Position numbers and translations under genes: made by a program. Positions 1 to 8,969 of a stretch of 64,000 nt of DNA are shown one piece after another (position 1 is the first letter of the stretch; each line of letters starts with the position of its first letter). The notes below the pieces were generated by a model. It was not told the origin of the DNA. It saw only the letters and a list, made by a program, of their open reading frames with translations, and did not search any database. Origin of the DNA: CAG-238 sp963601575 (GTDB lineage: Bacteria > Bacillota > Clostridia > Peptostreptococcales > Anaerovoracaceae); the NCBI GenBank assembly GCA_963601575.1, contig CAVCFO010000001.1, forward strand, positions 124,001 to 188,000, given 5' to 3'.

Positions 1-1334
1 AACGGAAGCATATATATCGGGATATAATGAGTGCCATTCTCCCATTTATAATCCTTGGTATGAACGATAAATTTATCCCCGATACGTCGGCTGAATTTAT
101 CGCAAAATATATCCAGTGATTTATGACTTCTATAATTGCCCGATTTGACTTCAATCGGGCATATTTTATCTCCCGATGAAATTAAAAAGTCAATCTCATA
201 CAAATGATTCGAAGTACTGCTTTCCATAGTGTAATAAAACAAATTATTTCCCTTGGTCACCAATATCTGTGCTACCGCATTTTCATATACATATCCTAAA
301 TTTGTCTCAAGCTTGTCCGAAAGGAGTTTATTATATATTACATTTTCCGTATATTTTTTATCCTTAAAGGCAATCGTCACAAATAATCCGACATCAGATA
401 GAAACAGCTTATATCTGCCTGCGTCTTTTTCCAGCGCCATGCCCACACTCGGATCATTTGCATGATAAGCAATATTGACAGTAAAAGAACTCAGCATATC
501 CGGTACCAATTCCCGCACCTGTTCTGCCCTTGTCCCTTCCCTTGCATTGGACAAAACATATCTCGACGCATTGCTGCTTAGATTCGCAGGAATCGCATCA
601 TAAATGTCACCTGCAAGACCGCTTCCATCGATTTTAATGAAATCTTCCTCATACAAATCTACGATTTCTCTTTTGACCTCATCGACTGCCTGCAGGTTGT
701 TTTGCTCTATATAGGTTTCGACTGCCTGCGGCATTCCGCCGACGAGCATATATAATCTGAAAATTCGCATAAGGTTTCTGTGCAGTGCATTTCCGGCAGC
801 TTTTTTGCTTTTTAAGAGCATTTTAATCGTGTCAACAGTCATTTCATCGCCAATCGCCCATAAAAATTCTTCAAAATCCATAGGATACATGGATACTTTA
901 TGTTCTTCACTTGGAATCAATATATCTTTTGTATTCTTTTTTATAGACAAAAGAGAGCCTGTTTCAATATACTTATATCTTCCATCAGCTACGAGATACT
1001 TGATTGCTTGTCTCGCCTTTGGGAAGAGCTGGACTTCATCAAAAATAATTACAGACTCTTTTTCATATAATCTAACTCCGGTAAACTGTTGTAATTGCAA
1101 AAAGAAAAAATCTAAATTATACATATCATCAAAGAGTCCGATAATTTCTTTGCTGGTATTCGCAAAATCGATCAAAATGTAAGATTTAAATTCCTGCTTT
1201 GCAAACATCTCTGCAATTGTAGACTTTCCAACGCGTCTGGCTCCTTTTATCAAAAGCGCATATTTATCACTGCTTTTTTCTTTCCACTCAAGCATTTCAC
1301 TATATATTTTTCTTTTATAGACCGGCTTATCCAT
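1..1334 (-). CDS. AAA+ ATPase with C-terminal DUF4143/nuclease-like region (3' end cut by window)
   Basis: The ATG is at 1334-1332 and the frame stays open to the left edge, giving 444 visible residues. Near residues 30-40 there is a Walker A (GARRVGKST), followed further on by a Walker B-like stretch (VIIFDEVQ). The C-terminal part contains a restriction-endonuclease-like signature (EIDFLI then PIEVKSG), as in the DUF4143 region of this family. Such proteins are common accessory ATPases in Firmicutes and archaea; their role is not settled and toxin or defence roles are only speculated. Family length is about 400-470 residues, so probably only a few residues lie outside the window. It stands alone, with no partner gene visible on this side. 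Family assignment is firm, function unknown. Confidence 0.85.
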   Translation of the reverse strand, partial: MDKPVYKRKIYSEMLEWKEKSSDKYALLIKGARRVGKSTIAEMFAKQEFKSYILIDFANTSKEIIGLFDDMYNLDFFFLQLQQFTGVRLYEKESVIIFDEVQLFPKARQAIKYLVADGRYKYIETGSLLSIKKNTKDILIPSEEHKVSMYPMDFEEFLWAIGDEMTVDTIKMLLKSKKAAGNALHRNLMRIFRLYMLVGGMPQAVETYIEQNNLQAVDEVKREIVDLYEEDFIKIDGSGLAGDIYDAIPANLSSNASRYVLSNAREGTRAEQVRELVPDMLSSFTVNIAYHANDPSVGMALEKDAGRYKLFLSDVGLFVTIAFKDKKYTENVIYNKLLSDKLETNLGYVYENAVAQILVTKGNNLFYYTMESSTSNHLYEIDFLISSGDKICPIEVKSGNYRSHKSLDIFCDKFSRRIGDKFIVHTKDYKWENGTHYIPIYMLP

Positions 1335-1774
1335 AATCGTAGCCCTCCCTAAGAACATTATAACGCAAATCCCCGTTTATTCAAGTGAATATTCTGCGCA
1401 AATCCCCATTTATTAAAAGTAAAATCATGCATGAATCCCCCGCAAGCAGCATCCGCCTAGAAGCAGAGGTCTGCCGCCGCTTTTCCTTTATCGCTCCAAA
1501 AAAGCGCAATCAGCATGCCGAATAATTCTGATAAACTCATATTAACCGATTGACTAAAGGATGAAAAGATATTAGCAGATTTATAAGTAGCTATGAAATT
1601 TCTGAGCATCCCCGCATCAAACACAGTTAATCTAAAAGCCTATTCATTTTATCAAATATTACCCGAATCGTTAAATTGCGATTTGGCTCCTGCGCTTTCA
1701 AAATATCCGGGCTTGTAAAAGCCGTCATTCCTTGGTATACTTGTATGGCAAGTAGCAAAAAGGGGGAGATTATT
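1335..1774. other. Intergenic region with an 18-bp direct repeat
   Basis: This 440-bp stretch separates the divergent ATPase and TraX-like genes. Two near-identical 18-mers of the form CGCAAATCCCCRTTTATT start at 1364 and 1397, exactly 33 bp apart, just upstream of the ATPase start; they could be a regulator site. I see no convincing gene or RNA in the rest. Confidence 0.4.
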
Positions 1775-2512
1775 TTGAAGAAATCTATTTGTTTTTTGAA
1801 CGCAAATATGCTGAGGGGGCTGGCTTGCGTTCTGATGCTTTGCGATCATATGTGGGCGACCATTGTGCCGGGCAATATGTGGATGACATGGCTTGGGAGA
1901 CTGGCTTTTCCGATTTTCGCATTTCAGATTGCCCAGGGGTTCCTACACACTTCGGATTTTCGCAAATATGCCATGAGGCTCTTTGCTTTCGGCATCATTT
2001 CCGAGGTTCCTTTTGACCTGCTCTACGGCAGCACGGTCTTTTATCCGTTCCACCAAAATGTAATGTTCACGCTGCTTTTGGGGCTGCTGGCCATCAAGGC
2101 TCTTGAGAGCGCAAGACAAAAACGCGCCGCAGAATCGGTGATTGCCGGGATTTTAGCGGCAGGACTTTGCGTGCTATGCGGCAGCATTGCAATGACGGAC
2201 TACGGCGCCATGGGGGTAGCAACGGTAATCATGTTCTATATCTGCCGTAACTTCCGCTTCTCGCGTATGCTTCAGCTTGTTTTTATGGTCCTGTTTAACA
2301 TGGTATTTTTCGCCGGAGAGTACATTCCGCTTACAATCGGCAGCCATACCTTTGAGCTTCAGACCCAAGGCTTTGCAGTCCTTGCACTGATTCCGATCTG
2401 GCTGTATAACGGACGAAAGGGCGTTTCAAACAAGGCACTGCAATACGGCTTCTACGCATTTTATCCGCTGCATATGCTGGTGCTTTATCTGCTATTCACC
2501 TATACTAGGTAG
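1775..2512 (+). CDS. TraX family membrane protein
   Basis: Hydrophobic protein of 245 residues with about seven to eight membrane segments. The N-terminal LNANMLRGLACVLMLCDHMW is typical of TraX relatives, whose founding member in the F plasmid N-acetylates pilin. In Firmicutes these are chromosomal, and the acyl acceptor is unknown. I chose a TTG start at 1775 because an AGGGGGAG ribosome binding site lies 6-7 bases upstream (1761-1768). Longer starts at 1676 and 1747 are in frame but lack such a site. The gene is followed by a hairpin terminator and has no functional neighbour. Family assignment is good; biochemical role is inferred. Confidence 0.8.
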   Translation: MKKSICFLNANMLRGLACVLMLCDHMWATIVPGNMWMTWLGRLAFPIFAFQIAQGFLHTSDFRKYAMRLFAFGIISEVPFDLLYGSTVFYPFHQNVMFTLLLGLLAIKALESARQKRAAESVIAGILAAGLCVLCGSIAMTDYGAMGVATVIMFYICRNFRFSRMLQLVFMVLFNMVFFAGEYIPLTIGSHTFELQTQGFAVLALIPIWLYNGRKGVSNKALQYGFYAFYPLHMLVLYLLFTYTR

Positions 2513-2536
2513 GCACAATCTAACGACTATATAAAA

Positions 2537-2580
2537 AGCGGCGGTGACCTTTCGCAAAGATCGGCTTCCCGCCGTTTCTA
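2537..2580 (+). terminator. Likely terminator after the TraX-like gene
   Basis: CGGCGG at 2539-2544 pairs with CCGCCG at 2569-2574, flanked by an A-run on the left and TTTCTATTT on the right. The loop is long, so strength is uncertain. Confidence 0.5.
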
Positions 2581-2620
2581 TTTCCACTATTTTTTCCCCA
2601 CTATTTTTTCACTATTTTTC

Positions 2621-2674
2621 TTGACATTCTCGATATTCGAGGTATAATATTGCTAACAAAACTCGATATTCGAG
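2621..2674 (+). promoter_or_regulatory. Promoter of the PadR gene with two palindromic operators
   Basis: A near-perfect sigma-A promoter is visible: TTGACA at 2621-2626, a 16-bp spacer and TATAAT at 2643-2648. The 13-mer CTCGATATTCGAG (arms CTCGA/TCGAG) occurs twice, at 2629-2641 inside the spacer and at 2662-2674 just after the predicted start, 33 bp apart. PadR regulators commonly repress their own operons, so these are good candidates for its binding sites. Confidence 0.75.
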
Positions 2675-2729
2675 TTTACGGCAGGCCGGCTTTTGACCGA
2701 CCGGCTGCACTTGCAAAGGGGGCGACGCA

Positions 2730-3047
2730 ATGCCGCGGGAAAAATTTAAAACGCTTACGGAGCAGATGTTCTACATTCTCTTGTGTCTTTGCAGGGAAAG
2801 CTGTGGAATCGAAATATTGCAGGCGGTTCGGGAAATGACCCACGGGCGGGTAAAAGTCGGCTCCGGCACGCTCTACGACCTGCTTGAACATTTTGCCGCA
2901 GAGGGCGTTATTCGGGAGACAAAAGTCGAGGGACGCCGGCGCAGTTATCTGATTACCGAAAAAGGCAAGAATATGCTTGAGGCGGAATATCGCCGGATTC
3001 TCCTGCAATCGGCGGATTTTGAGAGGGTATTTGGCAAGAAAACTTAG
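2730..3047 (+). CDS. PadR family transcriptional regulator
   Basis: Protein of 105 residues with the PadR winged-helix pattern: LTEQMFYILLCLCRE in helix 1, then GSGTLYDLLEHF in the recognition region and GRRRSYLITEKG in the wing. PadR proteins are dimeric repressors released by small molecules or stress. The ATG at 2730 follows an AAAGGGGG ribosome binding site. The next gene, a DUF2812 membrane protein, starts 10 bp downstream; PadR plus DUF2812 is a recurrent Firmicute pair and the two are probably co-transcribed and autoregulated from the palindrome-bearing promoter. Length matches the short PadR subfamily. Confidence 0.9.
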   Translation: MPREKFKTLTEQMFYILLCLCRESCGIEILQAVREMTHGRVKVGSGTLYDLLEHFAAEGVIRETKVEGRRRSYLITEKGKNMLEAEYRRILLQSADFERVFGKKT

Positions 3048-3057
3048 GAGGTGTATT

Positions 3058-3780
3058 ATGTTTGGGATCATGGGGAATAACGGAAATAACGAAAAAAGGA
3101 GCGCCAAGGGTGGAAATGACACAAAATGGGGCTTTGCCTTTGTAACACTGTATAATTGGAACGCAATCGAAAAGAAAGTGCAGGAGATGGCTGCGAAAGG
3201 CTGGCTCATCGAAGAAATGCAAAACAGCTTTATATGGAATTATCGCCGCATCGAACCGAGGGAGCTTTCTTTCGCCTTGGTATATTCGGAGCTGACCTGG
3301 GAAAACGACGCCGATTCCATAGAAAAACAAAGGGAGCGGGACGAACTATACGCCGCCGACGGCTGGGTTGCCGCCGCAGACTGGGATACTCTGCGCATTT
3401 ACTATAATGAGCAGCCCGACCCAGTTCCCATTGAAACGGAGCCTCTCGTGCAGGTTGAAGGCATTTACAGGGCAATGATGCGGCAATGGCATTATTATGC
3501 TTTTTCGGCGATAGCTTTCGCTTTTCTGTTAGCCGATCACATTTTTGCAAGAGTCTCAAGCTCTCTTGCAAATGATTTTTTAAGTTTTATTGACCTTATA
3601 CTTTTAGATTTTTATATGTTATTTTTCCCTTTGGCTAAGCTTTTTTCCGACTTGCGATGGCACAAAAAAGCCCTTGCCGCTGCGGAGCAAGGATTTCTTT
3701 TGCCTATAAACCGTTCAAAGATTCCTTTTAGAGTTTTTTGCATATTTTTGATTTTAATCGTGCTGCTCCTGCTCCTGTAG
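3058..3780 (+). CDS. DUF2812 domain membrane protein
   Basis: Protein of 240 residues. The start at 3058 is supported by AGGAGGT at 3047-3053; an in-frame start at 2977 would overlap the PadR gene and is rejected. The N-terminal half carries the DUF2812 pattern (LYNWNAIEKKVQEMAAKGWLI, then ADGWVAA), and the C-terminal half has about three membrane segments. DUF2812 proteins are typically encoded beside PadR regulators and are of unknown function, perhaps envelope-stress or detergent responsive. The 3' end overlaps the convergent RarD-like gene by 27 bp, so transcription of the pair may interfere. Confidence 0.85.
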   Translation: MFGIMGNNGNNEKRSAKGGNDTKWGFAFVTLYNWNAIEKKVQEMAAKGWLIEEMQNSFIWNYRRIEPRELSFALVYSELTWENDADSIEKQRERDELYAADGWVAAADWDTLRIYYNEQPDPVPIETEPLVQVEGIYRAMMRQWHYYAFSAIAFAFLLADHIFARVSSSLANDFLSFIDLILLDFYMLFFPLAKLFSDLRWHKKALAAAEQGFLLPINRSKIPFRVFCIFLILIVLLLLL

Positions 3781-4671
3781 TGCGGCGCGACTTTTTTTCT
3801 CGCGAATCGCGGTGACAATGCTAAAAAACAGCACCCCTGTCCAGATAAGCGCCAGCAGCAGACATTCGTTTCTTCCTATGTCCTCTCCCGTCAGGAAGCT
3901 GCACAGAAGTCCGAATGTAGGCGACAGATATTGCAAAAATCCCATTACCGTCATTGGCAGCCGTTTGACGCAGCTGGCGTAGAGCATAATCGGCAGAGAC
4001 ATTACCGCCCCTGCCCCAATGAGAAAAATTTGCGCATAAAAATCCACCGAGGCAAGTCCGTTTTCTCCCATGCGAAACAGCAAGATCGTAATCAGCGCTG
4101 CCGGGCTGACTATCATCAGATGCACCGCAGTGCAAACCACCGCATCCTTCTTCACGCCTTTCATAAACGCCGCATAGATGGAAAAGCAAAACATCAGGGA
4201 AATTGAAACAAGGGGCGCACTACCGAAGCCGCAACCCGAAATCAGGATGCCTGCCAAAATCATGGCTCCCGCCGCAATGAGCTGCCATGTCAGCTTTTCC
4301 TTAAAGGCGATTACCCCCAGAGCGCATACCACCAGCGGCCCCAGATAATATCCCAGCGCCGTGGCAAGAATGTTTCCGCTTGTTACCGCAAACAGATAGA
4401 TTGCAAGGTCAAGAAAATTGAAAAATGCCCCCGGAATCAGGTGTTTTAGCATCAACTCTCTGTCCCGAAAGGTTTCTATTATCTCCTTTCCCCTGCCCCG
4501 AAGCAAAACCAGTGCGCTCACTAAGATGCAGCCCCAGATTATGCGGCTCATCAAAAGGAAAAGCCCGTCGATATCCGTATTTAGCCGAAAATAAAGCGGC
4601 TGAAATCCCCATATAAAGTAGCAGCAGATTATGAGCCCGTAATCTCTGCGCTTCGCCTTTTCCGTCTCCAT
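3754..4671 (-). CDS. rarD: EamA/DMT family transporter, RarD-like
   Basis: Integral membrane protein of 305 residues with about ten predicted helices. The opening YGLIICCYFIWGFQPLYFR and the central GNILATALGYYLGPLVV are typical of RarD, a member of the drug/metabolite transporter superfamily. The transported substrate of RarD is not established. The C-terminus is charged and Gln-rich. The gene is last in a leftward run after the ureohydrolase and nucleotidyltransferase genes (60 bp gap), but no functional link is evident. It overlaps the end of the convergent DUF2812 gene. Confidence 0.85.
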   Translation of the reverse strand: METEKAKRRDYGLIICCYFIWGFQPLYFRLNTDIDGLFLLMSRIIWGCILVSALVLLRGRGKEIIETFRDRELMLKHLIPGAFFNFLDLAIYLFAVTSGNILATALGYYLGPLVVCALGVIAFKEKLTWQLIAAGAMILAGILISGCGFGSAPLVSISLMFCFSIYAAFMKGVKKDAVVCTAVHLMIVSPAALITILLFRMGENGLASVDFYAQIFLIGAGAVMSLPIMLYASCVKRLPMTVMGFLQYLSPTFGLLCSFLTGEDIGRNECLLLALIWTGVLFFSIVTAIREKKSRAALQEQEQHD

Positions 4672-4730
4672 CTAAAACATGTCCTCAAAACTTTCCTATG
4701 TTGTTTTCTGTCTCTCTTTCTCACCGCGTT

Positions 4731-5663
4731 TTATTTCCAGAGCTTTTCGGGATATTCTCCCTTGTCTTTCATGGACTGCAAGGCGCTGACAACGCTTTCC
4801 TTGTCTTCCTTATATGTCACGCCGTACCAGCGATCCTGCGATTTAAGCACTTTGACCTCAGCCTTTCCCTCCCGAAGCAGTCTGTCAACGACCCCCGGCA
4901 GGAAATACTCACCTTTCATCGGATTTTCCATAAGGATTTTGTCAAGTGCCTCCGGAAATCCTTCCTCCATCTCTTTCATCATGGACGGCGTAAATCCCCA
5001 GAAATTCATGGATACGGTGGTGCCTCTGGGCAGCTTCTGCCATGTTTTTCCGTCATCCTCGGTATATACGATTTCGTCCTCGTTCCACCGGATTTTCGTG
5101 CGTTCGGTTATAGAAGCAAGCTTTCCGCCTTCGTCCACATCGCACACACCTCTTGAAACAAAGCCGTTTTCTGTAAGAGTATTCTCGATGTCATATCCCA
5201 CCATAGAGTAGGCATATTTCTCCCCGTCCCGTGCGTTTTCAAGAAAATCATATATCGTCTGGAAAGCCCCCGGCCCGTAATAATCGTCGGCGTTGATCAC
5301 CGCTATCGGGCCGTCCGTAAGATTCCTCGCCGCAAGCACCGCATGGGCGGTACCCCAAGGTTTTTCCCGTCCCTCAGGGACGCTATAGCCCGCAGGCAAA
5401 TCCGAAAGTTCCTGAAATGCGTACATAGTCTCCATATATTTTCCGGCGCCCTCATCTATGAGTCTCCGAAAATCCTGCTCGTTTTCTTTTTTTATCACGA
5501 AAATCGCTTTCCGAAATCCTGCCAGATACGCGTCGTAGAGGGAAAAATCTAAGATGATTTCGCCCTTGTCGCTTACAGGCTCGATCTGCTTCAGTCCTCC
5601 GAAGCGGCTGCCCATTCCCGCAGCCATTATCACGAGAGTCGGTTCTTTTCTCTCATTTTCCAT
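4731..5663 (-). CDS. Nucleotidyltransferase family protein (sugar-phosphate NTP transferase type)
   Basis: Protein of 310 residues beginning MENERKEPTLVIMAAGMGSRFGGLKQ. This is the nucleotide-binding loop (G-x-G-x-R, then a Lys) of enzymes that join NTP to a sugar phosphate. A metal-binding INADDYYG motif lies near residue 120. I start at 5663; the longer frame begins inside the upstream gene. The substrate cannot be read from sequence; similar proteins are annotated as nucleotidyltransferases of unknown sugar specificity. The gene begins 20 bp after the ureohydrolase stop, so the two are likely one transcript. Confidence 0.8.
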   Translation of the reverse strand: MENERKEPTLVIMAAGMGSRFGGLKQIEPVSDKGEIILDFSLYDAYLAGFRKAIFVIKKENEQDFRRLIDEGAGKYMETMYAFQELSDLPAGYSVPEGREKPWGTAHAVLAARNLTDGPIAVINADDYYGPGAFQTIYDFLENARDGEKYAYSMVGYDIENTLTENGFVSRGVCDVDEGGKLASITERTKIRWNEDEIVYTEDDGKTWQKLPRGTTVSMNFWGFTPSMMKEMEEGFPEALDKILMENPMKGEYFLPGVVDRLLREGKAEVKVLKSQDRWYGVTYKEDKESVVSALQSMKDKGEYPEKLWK

Positions 5664-5683
5664 TTTGCCTGCCTCGCTTTCCT

Positions 5684-6754
5684 CTAAATCCAGCTTGTAT
5701 CGTCCAAATCGATGTCCAGTCCGTCCATCTTGCAAAGGGTGCTTACCACCGAGAAAATCAGCACTGCTCCAAGGTTTGCCGTGGTATTGTCCTGGTCGAA
5801 ACGTGGAGAAATTTCGCAGATGTCAAATCCCTTTATTTTTCGAGTCCTCAGAATGTGCTTTATCACAGGCAGCACGATTTCCGGGTCAAGTCCAAGTGAC
5901 TGGGTGGCGCTTACTCCCGGCGCACATGCCGAGGAAAATACATCCGTGCAAATGGTTATATATGCGTTTTCGCAGTCTCCCATGAACATATCCACCTTTT
6001 CGAGGACCCCTGCGTAGCCCGCCGTCTGAAATTCCTTTGCCAGGATATAGTCCACTCCCAGTGCCTTTGCGACCTTGAAAAGCTGCACCGTATTGCTGTG
6101 CTGCTGAATCCCAAGAGGCAGGTATCTATATTTTTCTCCGTCCTCGTGGCAAATGTCTGCGATCTGCCGAAACATTGAGCCGGAGGAACTTCCGTTGTTG
6201 TATGGGCGCAGGTCAAAATGGGCGTCAAAGTTCACGATCCCAAGCCTTGCTTTAGCCTCCTCCCTGGTTTCTTCCGCCCTCTGGCCGTTATTTCTCAGAT
6301 TGTGATATTCCCCGAGGAAATGCCCGAAGGTTGTTTCGTGGCCGCCGCCGAGAACTATCGGAAAATAGTTCAGCTCTAAAAGCTTTTCAACCGCATGACC
6401 AAGCCCCAGCTGTCCGTTTTCCATGGAAATATCCTCGCAAATGATATTCCCCGCATCAAAGAGTTTGACCTCCTGAGAAAATGCGCAAGGCAAATTCGAC
6501 ATCTGCCCTCTTATAAAATCTGGTGCCAGAGCCGTTCCGACCCTGCCCTTGTTGCGCTTTACGCCCTGCTCGCTGCAAAATCCTATAAATGCAAAGCCGA
6601 GCCTGCCCTCAAATGGTTTCAAGTCCTTTTCTGCCAAATCCAGCGGCTGCACCCACTGGTGCCACCTGAATGCGTCGTAATCCGTATCGCTGTCCACTCT
6701 GCCCTTCCAGCAGTCCATGGCGCTTGTGTAGTATTTTTTGATATTTTTGTCCAT
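5684..6754 (-). CDS. Ureohydrolase family protein (arginase/agmatinase/formimidoylglutamase)
   Basis: Protein of 356 residues with the binuclear manganese signatures of the family: GGGHE near residue 140, NFDAHFDLR near residue 175-185, and TICTDVFSSACAPG near 270 (a variant of the usual DxDxxDP). Length and the N-terminal extension best fit formimidoylglutamase-like members (HutG), which hydrolyse formiminoglutamate in histidine breakdown. However, no other hut gene is in the window, so the substrate is open. In the third motif, which normally offers two metal-binding Asp, I see only one clear Asp followed by Val-Phe-Ser-Ser. The ATG at 6754 follows an AAGGAAAAG site. First gene of a short leftward operon, divergent from the DUF2148 gene. 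Confidence 0.8.
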   Translation of the reverse strand: MDKNIKKYYTSAMDCWKGRVDSDTDYDAFRWHQWVQPLDLAEKDLKPFEGRLGFAFIGFCSEQGVKRNKGRVGTALAPDFIRGQMSNLPCAFSQEVKLFDAGNIICEDISMENGQLGLGHAVEKLLELNYFPIVLGGGHETTFGHFLGEYHNLRNNGQRAEETREEAKARLGIVNFDAHFDLRPYNNGSSSGSMFRQIADICHEDGEKYRYLPLGIQQHSNTVQLFKVAKALGVDYILAKEFQTAGYAGVLEKVDMFMGDCENAYITICTDVFSSACAPGVSATQSLGLDPEIVLPVIKHILRTRKIKGFDICEISPRFDQDNTTANLGAVLIFSVVSTLCKMDGLDIDLDDTSWI

Positions 6755-6825
6755 CTTACTTTTCCTTTCATATCCTTTTATGATACAATAATAATCAGAG
6801 AAAATCAAGGAAAGGACGTGCAACT

Positions 6826-7374
6826 ATGTTAAAAACAATGTATGATGCGGAAAAGGACGCGATATTTGCCGTTGCCGATCTGATGGCCGCAGCTGCAAAG
6901 ACTGCTCCCAAAGGTAGCGGCAGGGACACAATTATAACCGCCATCGTGTCCGGTGAGGAAAAAGATAGGCTAAGGGATAAGCTCGACGAGCTCGGAAAAG
7001 AATACGGCGAAGCCTTCATGGTTCGGGACGCAGGAAATATCGATAACAGCACTTGCGTTGTTCTCATAGGATGTTACAACTCGTACTTCGGACTGAAAAA
7101 TTGCAGCATGTGTGGATTTCCAAACTGCGGCGAAACGAAAAAGCACGGTAGCCCTTGCGTCTTCAATGTCTCCGACCTTGGCATCGCCGTAGGCTCTGCA
7201 GTTTCTGTTGCGGCAGATCAACGCATCGATAATCGCGTAATGTATTCGGCAGGAAGAGCCGCCGTAGCCCTTGGACTCCTGGGTGAGAAGGTGAAAATTT
7301 GCTACGCGATACCCCTCACCGTGACCCAAAAGAGCATCTACTTTGACCGCAATCCGGGCGCTGTACTCCTCTGA
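6826..7374 (+). CDS. DUF2148 (ferredoxin-like domain) protein
   Basis: Protein of 182 residues. It contains the conserved cysteine cluster CSMCGFPNCGETKKHGSPC near residues 91-109, the hallmark of DUF2148 proteins, which are thought to bind an iron-sulfur cluster. The rest is a compact alpha/beta domain with the repeated Ala-rich AVGSAVSVAADQRIDNRV segment. Function is unknown; members are widespread in anaerobes and archaea. The ATG lies about 7 bp after AAAGGACG. It is divergent from the ureohydrolase across 71 bp that must hold both promoters. Confidence 0.85.
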   Translation: MLKTMYDAEKDAIFAVADLMAAAAKTAPKGSGRDTIITAIVSGEEKDRLRDKLDELGKEYGEAFMVRDAGNIDNSTCVVLIGCYNSYFGLKNCSMCGFPNCGETKKHGSPCVFNVSDLGIAVGSAVSVAADQRIDNRVMYSAGRAAVALGLLGEKVKICYAIPLTVTQKSIYFDRNPGAVLL

Positions 7375-7402
7375 TTTCAAAGGATTGAAAACATATCGCT
7401 AT

Positions 7403-8050
7403 TTAACGATTCGTCTTTGCGGTATATTTGTCGACCAGTGCGATAGCGATTATCAGTACCACTGCCCCGATGCACCATCCCGCCAGCACATCCGTCGGCC
7501 AGTGTACTCCGACATAGATTCTGCTCGGCCCGATGATCACGGCAAGAAATCCGCAAACTACGCTAAGGATATTTCTTAGCGTTTTGTTTTTGCAATTCCT
7601 TTGTATGAGATAAAGCAGCAATCCGTAGAAAACTACTGATGTAACGGAGTGACCGCTTGGGAAGGAATAACCTCCCTGCGTTATAAGAAATACCGACTCG
7701 TCCGGCCTTGACCTAAGCATTATATGCTTGAGCGGCTTATAAATCGCAACCCCGCCCAGGCACGCCAGCGAAACCGGAAGTCCGTATGTTTTTCGATTTG
7801 GCAAGATTAGCATCATAGCACAGAAAGCAATTATCGTCACCGTATCCGAAAGATGCGTGAGAGTGCTTATAATAGCATCCTGCACCGGCCCGCGCAGGCT
7901 GAAGAAGAAGCTCTGCACCGATTTATCCAGTGGCAGCGGACTTGTATCGTAAACTATCCCTACCTCGTATGTGATAAATCCCGCCAGGCAGGCCAATATG
8001 ACTGCCGTCGCGAACATGAGCACTCTTGTATTTTTTCTGTATGTTTTCAC
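7403..8050 (-). CDS. PAP2 family phosphatase
   Basis: Membrane protein of 215 residues with all three PAP2 motifs: KPLKHIMLRSRP, PSGHS, and SRIYVGVHWPTDV. These enzymes remove phosphate from lipid phosphates such as phosphatidic acid or undecaprenyl pyrophosphate at the outer membrane face. I use the GTG at 8050 because AGGAAAGG lies upstream of it; an ATG 18 codons earlier has no good site. About six helices are predicted. Divergent from plsC, so two lipid-phosphate enzymes flank one intergenic region, although co-regulation is only a guess. Confidence 0.9.
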   Translation of the reverse strand: MKTYRKNTRVLMFATAVILACLAGFITYEVGIVYDTSPLPLDKSVQSFFFSLRGPVQDAIISTLTHLSDTVTIIAFCAMMLILPNRKTYGLPVSLACLGGVAIYKPLKHIMLRSRPDESVFLITQGGYSFPSGHSVTSVVFYGLLLYLIQRNCKNKTLRNILSVVCGFLAVIIGPSRIYVGVHWPTDVLAGWCIGAVVLIIAIALVDKYTAKTNR

Positions 8051-8159
8051 TTTTATGTTTCCTTTCCTGTTTAATATCCACATTATACACTTTGGGGGTA
8101 GCAAAAAACAATAAACTTGTGTTAAAATATCTTATGATTTCACAAACGGAGGTAAAATT

Positions 8160-8915
8160 TTGAAACTGTTTAACAACATATACGGCATCCTCACGATCCT
8201 AGGCGGTATGAACAAGCTAAAGCAAAACCGCATAGCTATCGAAAGCGCTAGGCAGAGAGGCGATGTAAAAACAGAGCAGGAAGAAATCCTGAAGGCCTGT
8301 CAAATCTGGTCAACTCATATTGTAGAGAATTTCGAGGTGGACTTCACGGTAATCAATCCCGAGAATTTGCCAAAATCAGGACCCGTAGTTTTTATATCTA
8401 ATCATCAGTCCTATGCGGATATTCTCAGCTTCCTATATAATATAAAAAATCATCAGGTTGCATTCATCGCAAAGGATAATCTGGCAAAGATCCCTATCTT
8501 TGGCAAATGGGTGGCAAGGATCCGCGGCATCTTCATTCACCGCGAGGATGTAAGATCATCCCTTGCAACCATCAACGAGGGCGTCGAATACCTCAAACAG
8601 GGATTCTCCCTTGTAATATTCCCCGAGGGAACCAGGAGCCAGTCCTCAGAAATGGCAGAATTCAAACACGGCAGCTTCAAGCTTGCAACCAAGGCGAGAG
8701 TTCCTATCGTTCCGGTTACTCTCAACGGAGGCTATCGCACATACGAAGAAACCGGTCAGGTCACCAAGGGCTGCCACATCGACTTCATGGTTCATAAACC
8801 TATCGAAACCGCAAGCATGTCCCGGGCCGAGCTTGCGGAGCTTCCCGCTGTTGTCGAGAAAATAATACGCGATGGTCTTGCGACCTTAACAGAAAAAGAA
8901 GACGGCTCTGTGTAG
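8160..8915 (+). CDS. plsC: 1-acyl-sn-glycerol-3-phosphate acyltransferase
   Basis: Protein of 251 residues that acylates lysophosphatidic acid to phosphatidic acid in phospholipid synthesis at the membrane. The catalytic NHQSYAD (HxxxxD) motif lies near residue 80 and FPEGTRS near residue 158; both are complete. The start is TTG at 8160, with GGAGG nine bases upstream. Length is within the family range of about 200-250 residues. It is monocistronic and convergent with parB, separated by a hairpin whose left arm covers the last codons. Confidence 0.9.
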   Translation: MKLFNNIYGILTILGGMNKLKQNRIAIESARQRGDVKTEQEEILKACQIWSTHIVENFEVDFTVINPENLPKSGPVVFISNHQSYADILSFLYNIKNHQVAFIAKDNLAKIPIFGKWVARIRGIFIHREDVRSSLATINEGVEYLKQGFSLVIFPEGTRSQSSEMAEFKHGSFKLATKARVPIVPVTLNGGYRTYEETGQVTKGCHIDFMVHKPIETASMSRAELAELPAVVEKIIRDGLATLTEKEDGSV

Positions 8916-8926
8916 TCGTCTTCTTT
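8895..8926. terminator. Hairpin between convergent plsC and parB
   Basis: AAAGAAGACG (8895-8904) pairs perfectly with CGTCTTCTTT (8917-8926). T-rich sequence follows on both strands, so it could serve both genes. The left arm overlaps the plsC 3' end. Confidence 0.6.
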
Positions 8927-8969
8927 CGTTTTAATTTCTTTTTCTATGCTCTGCTTTGTAGCTTGTCTA

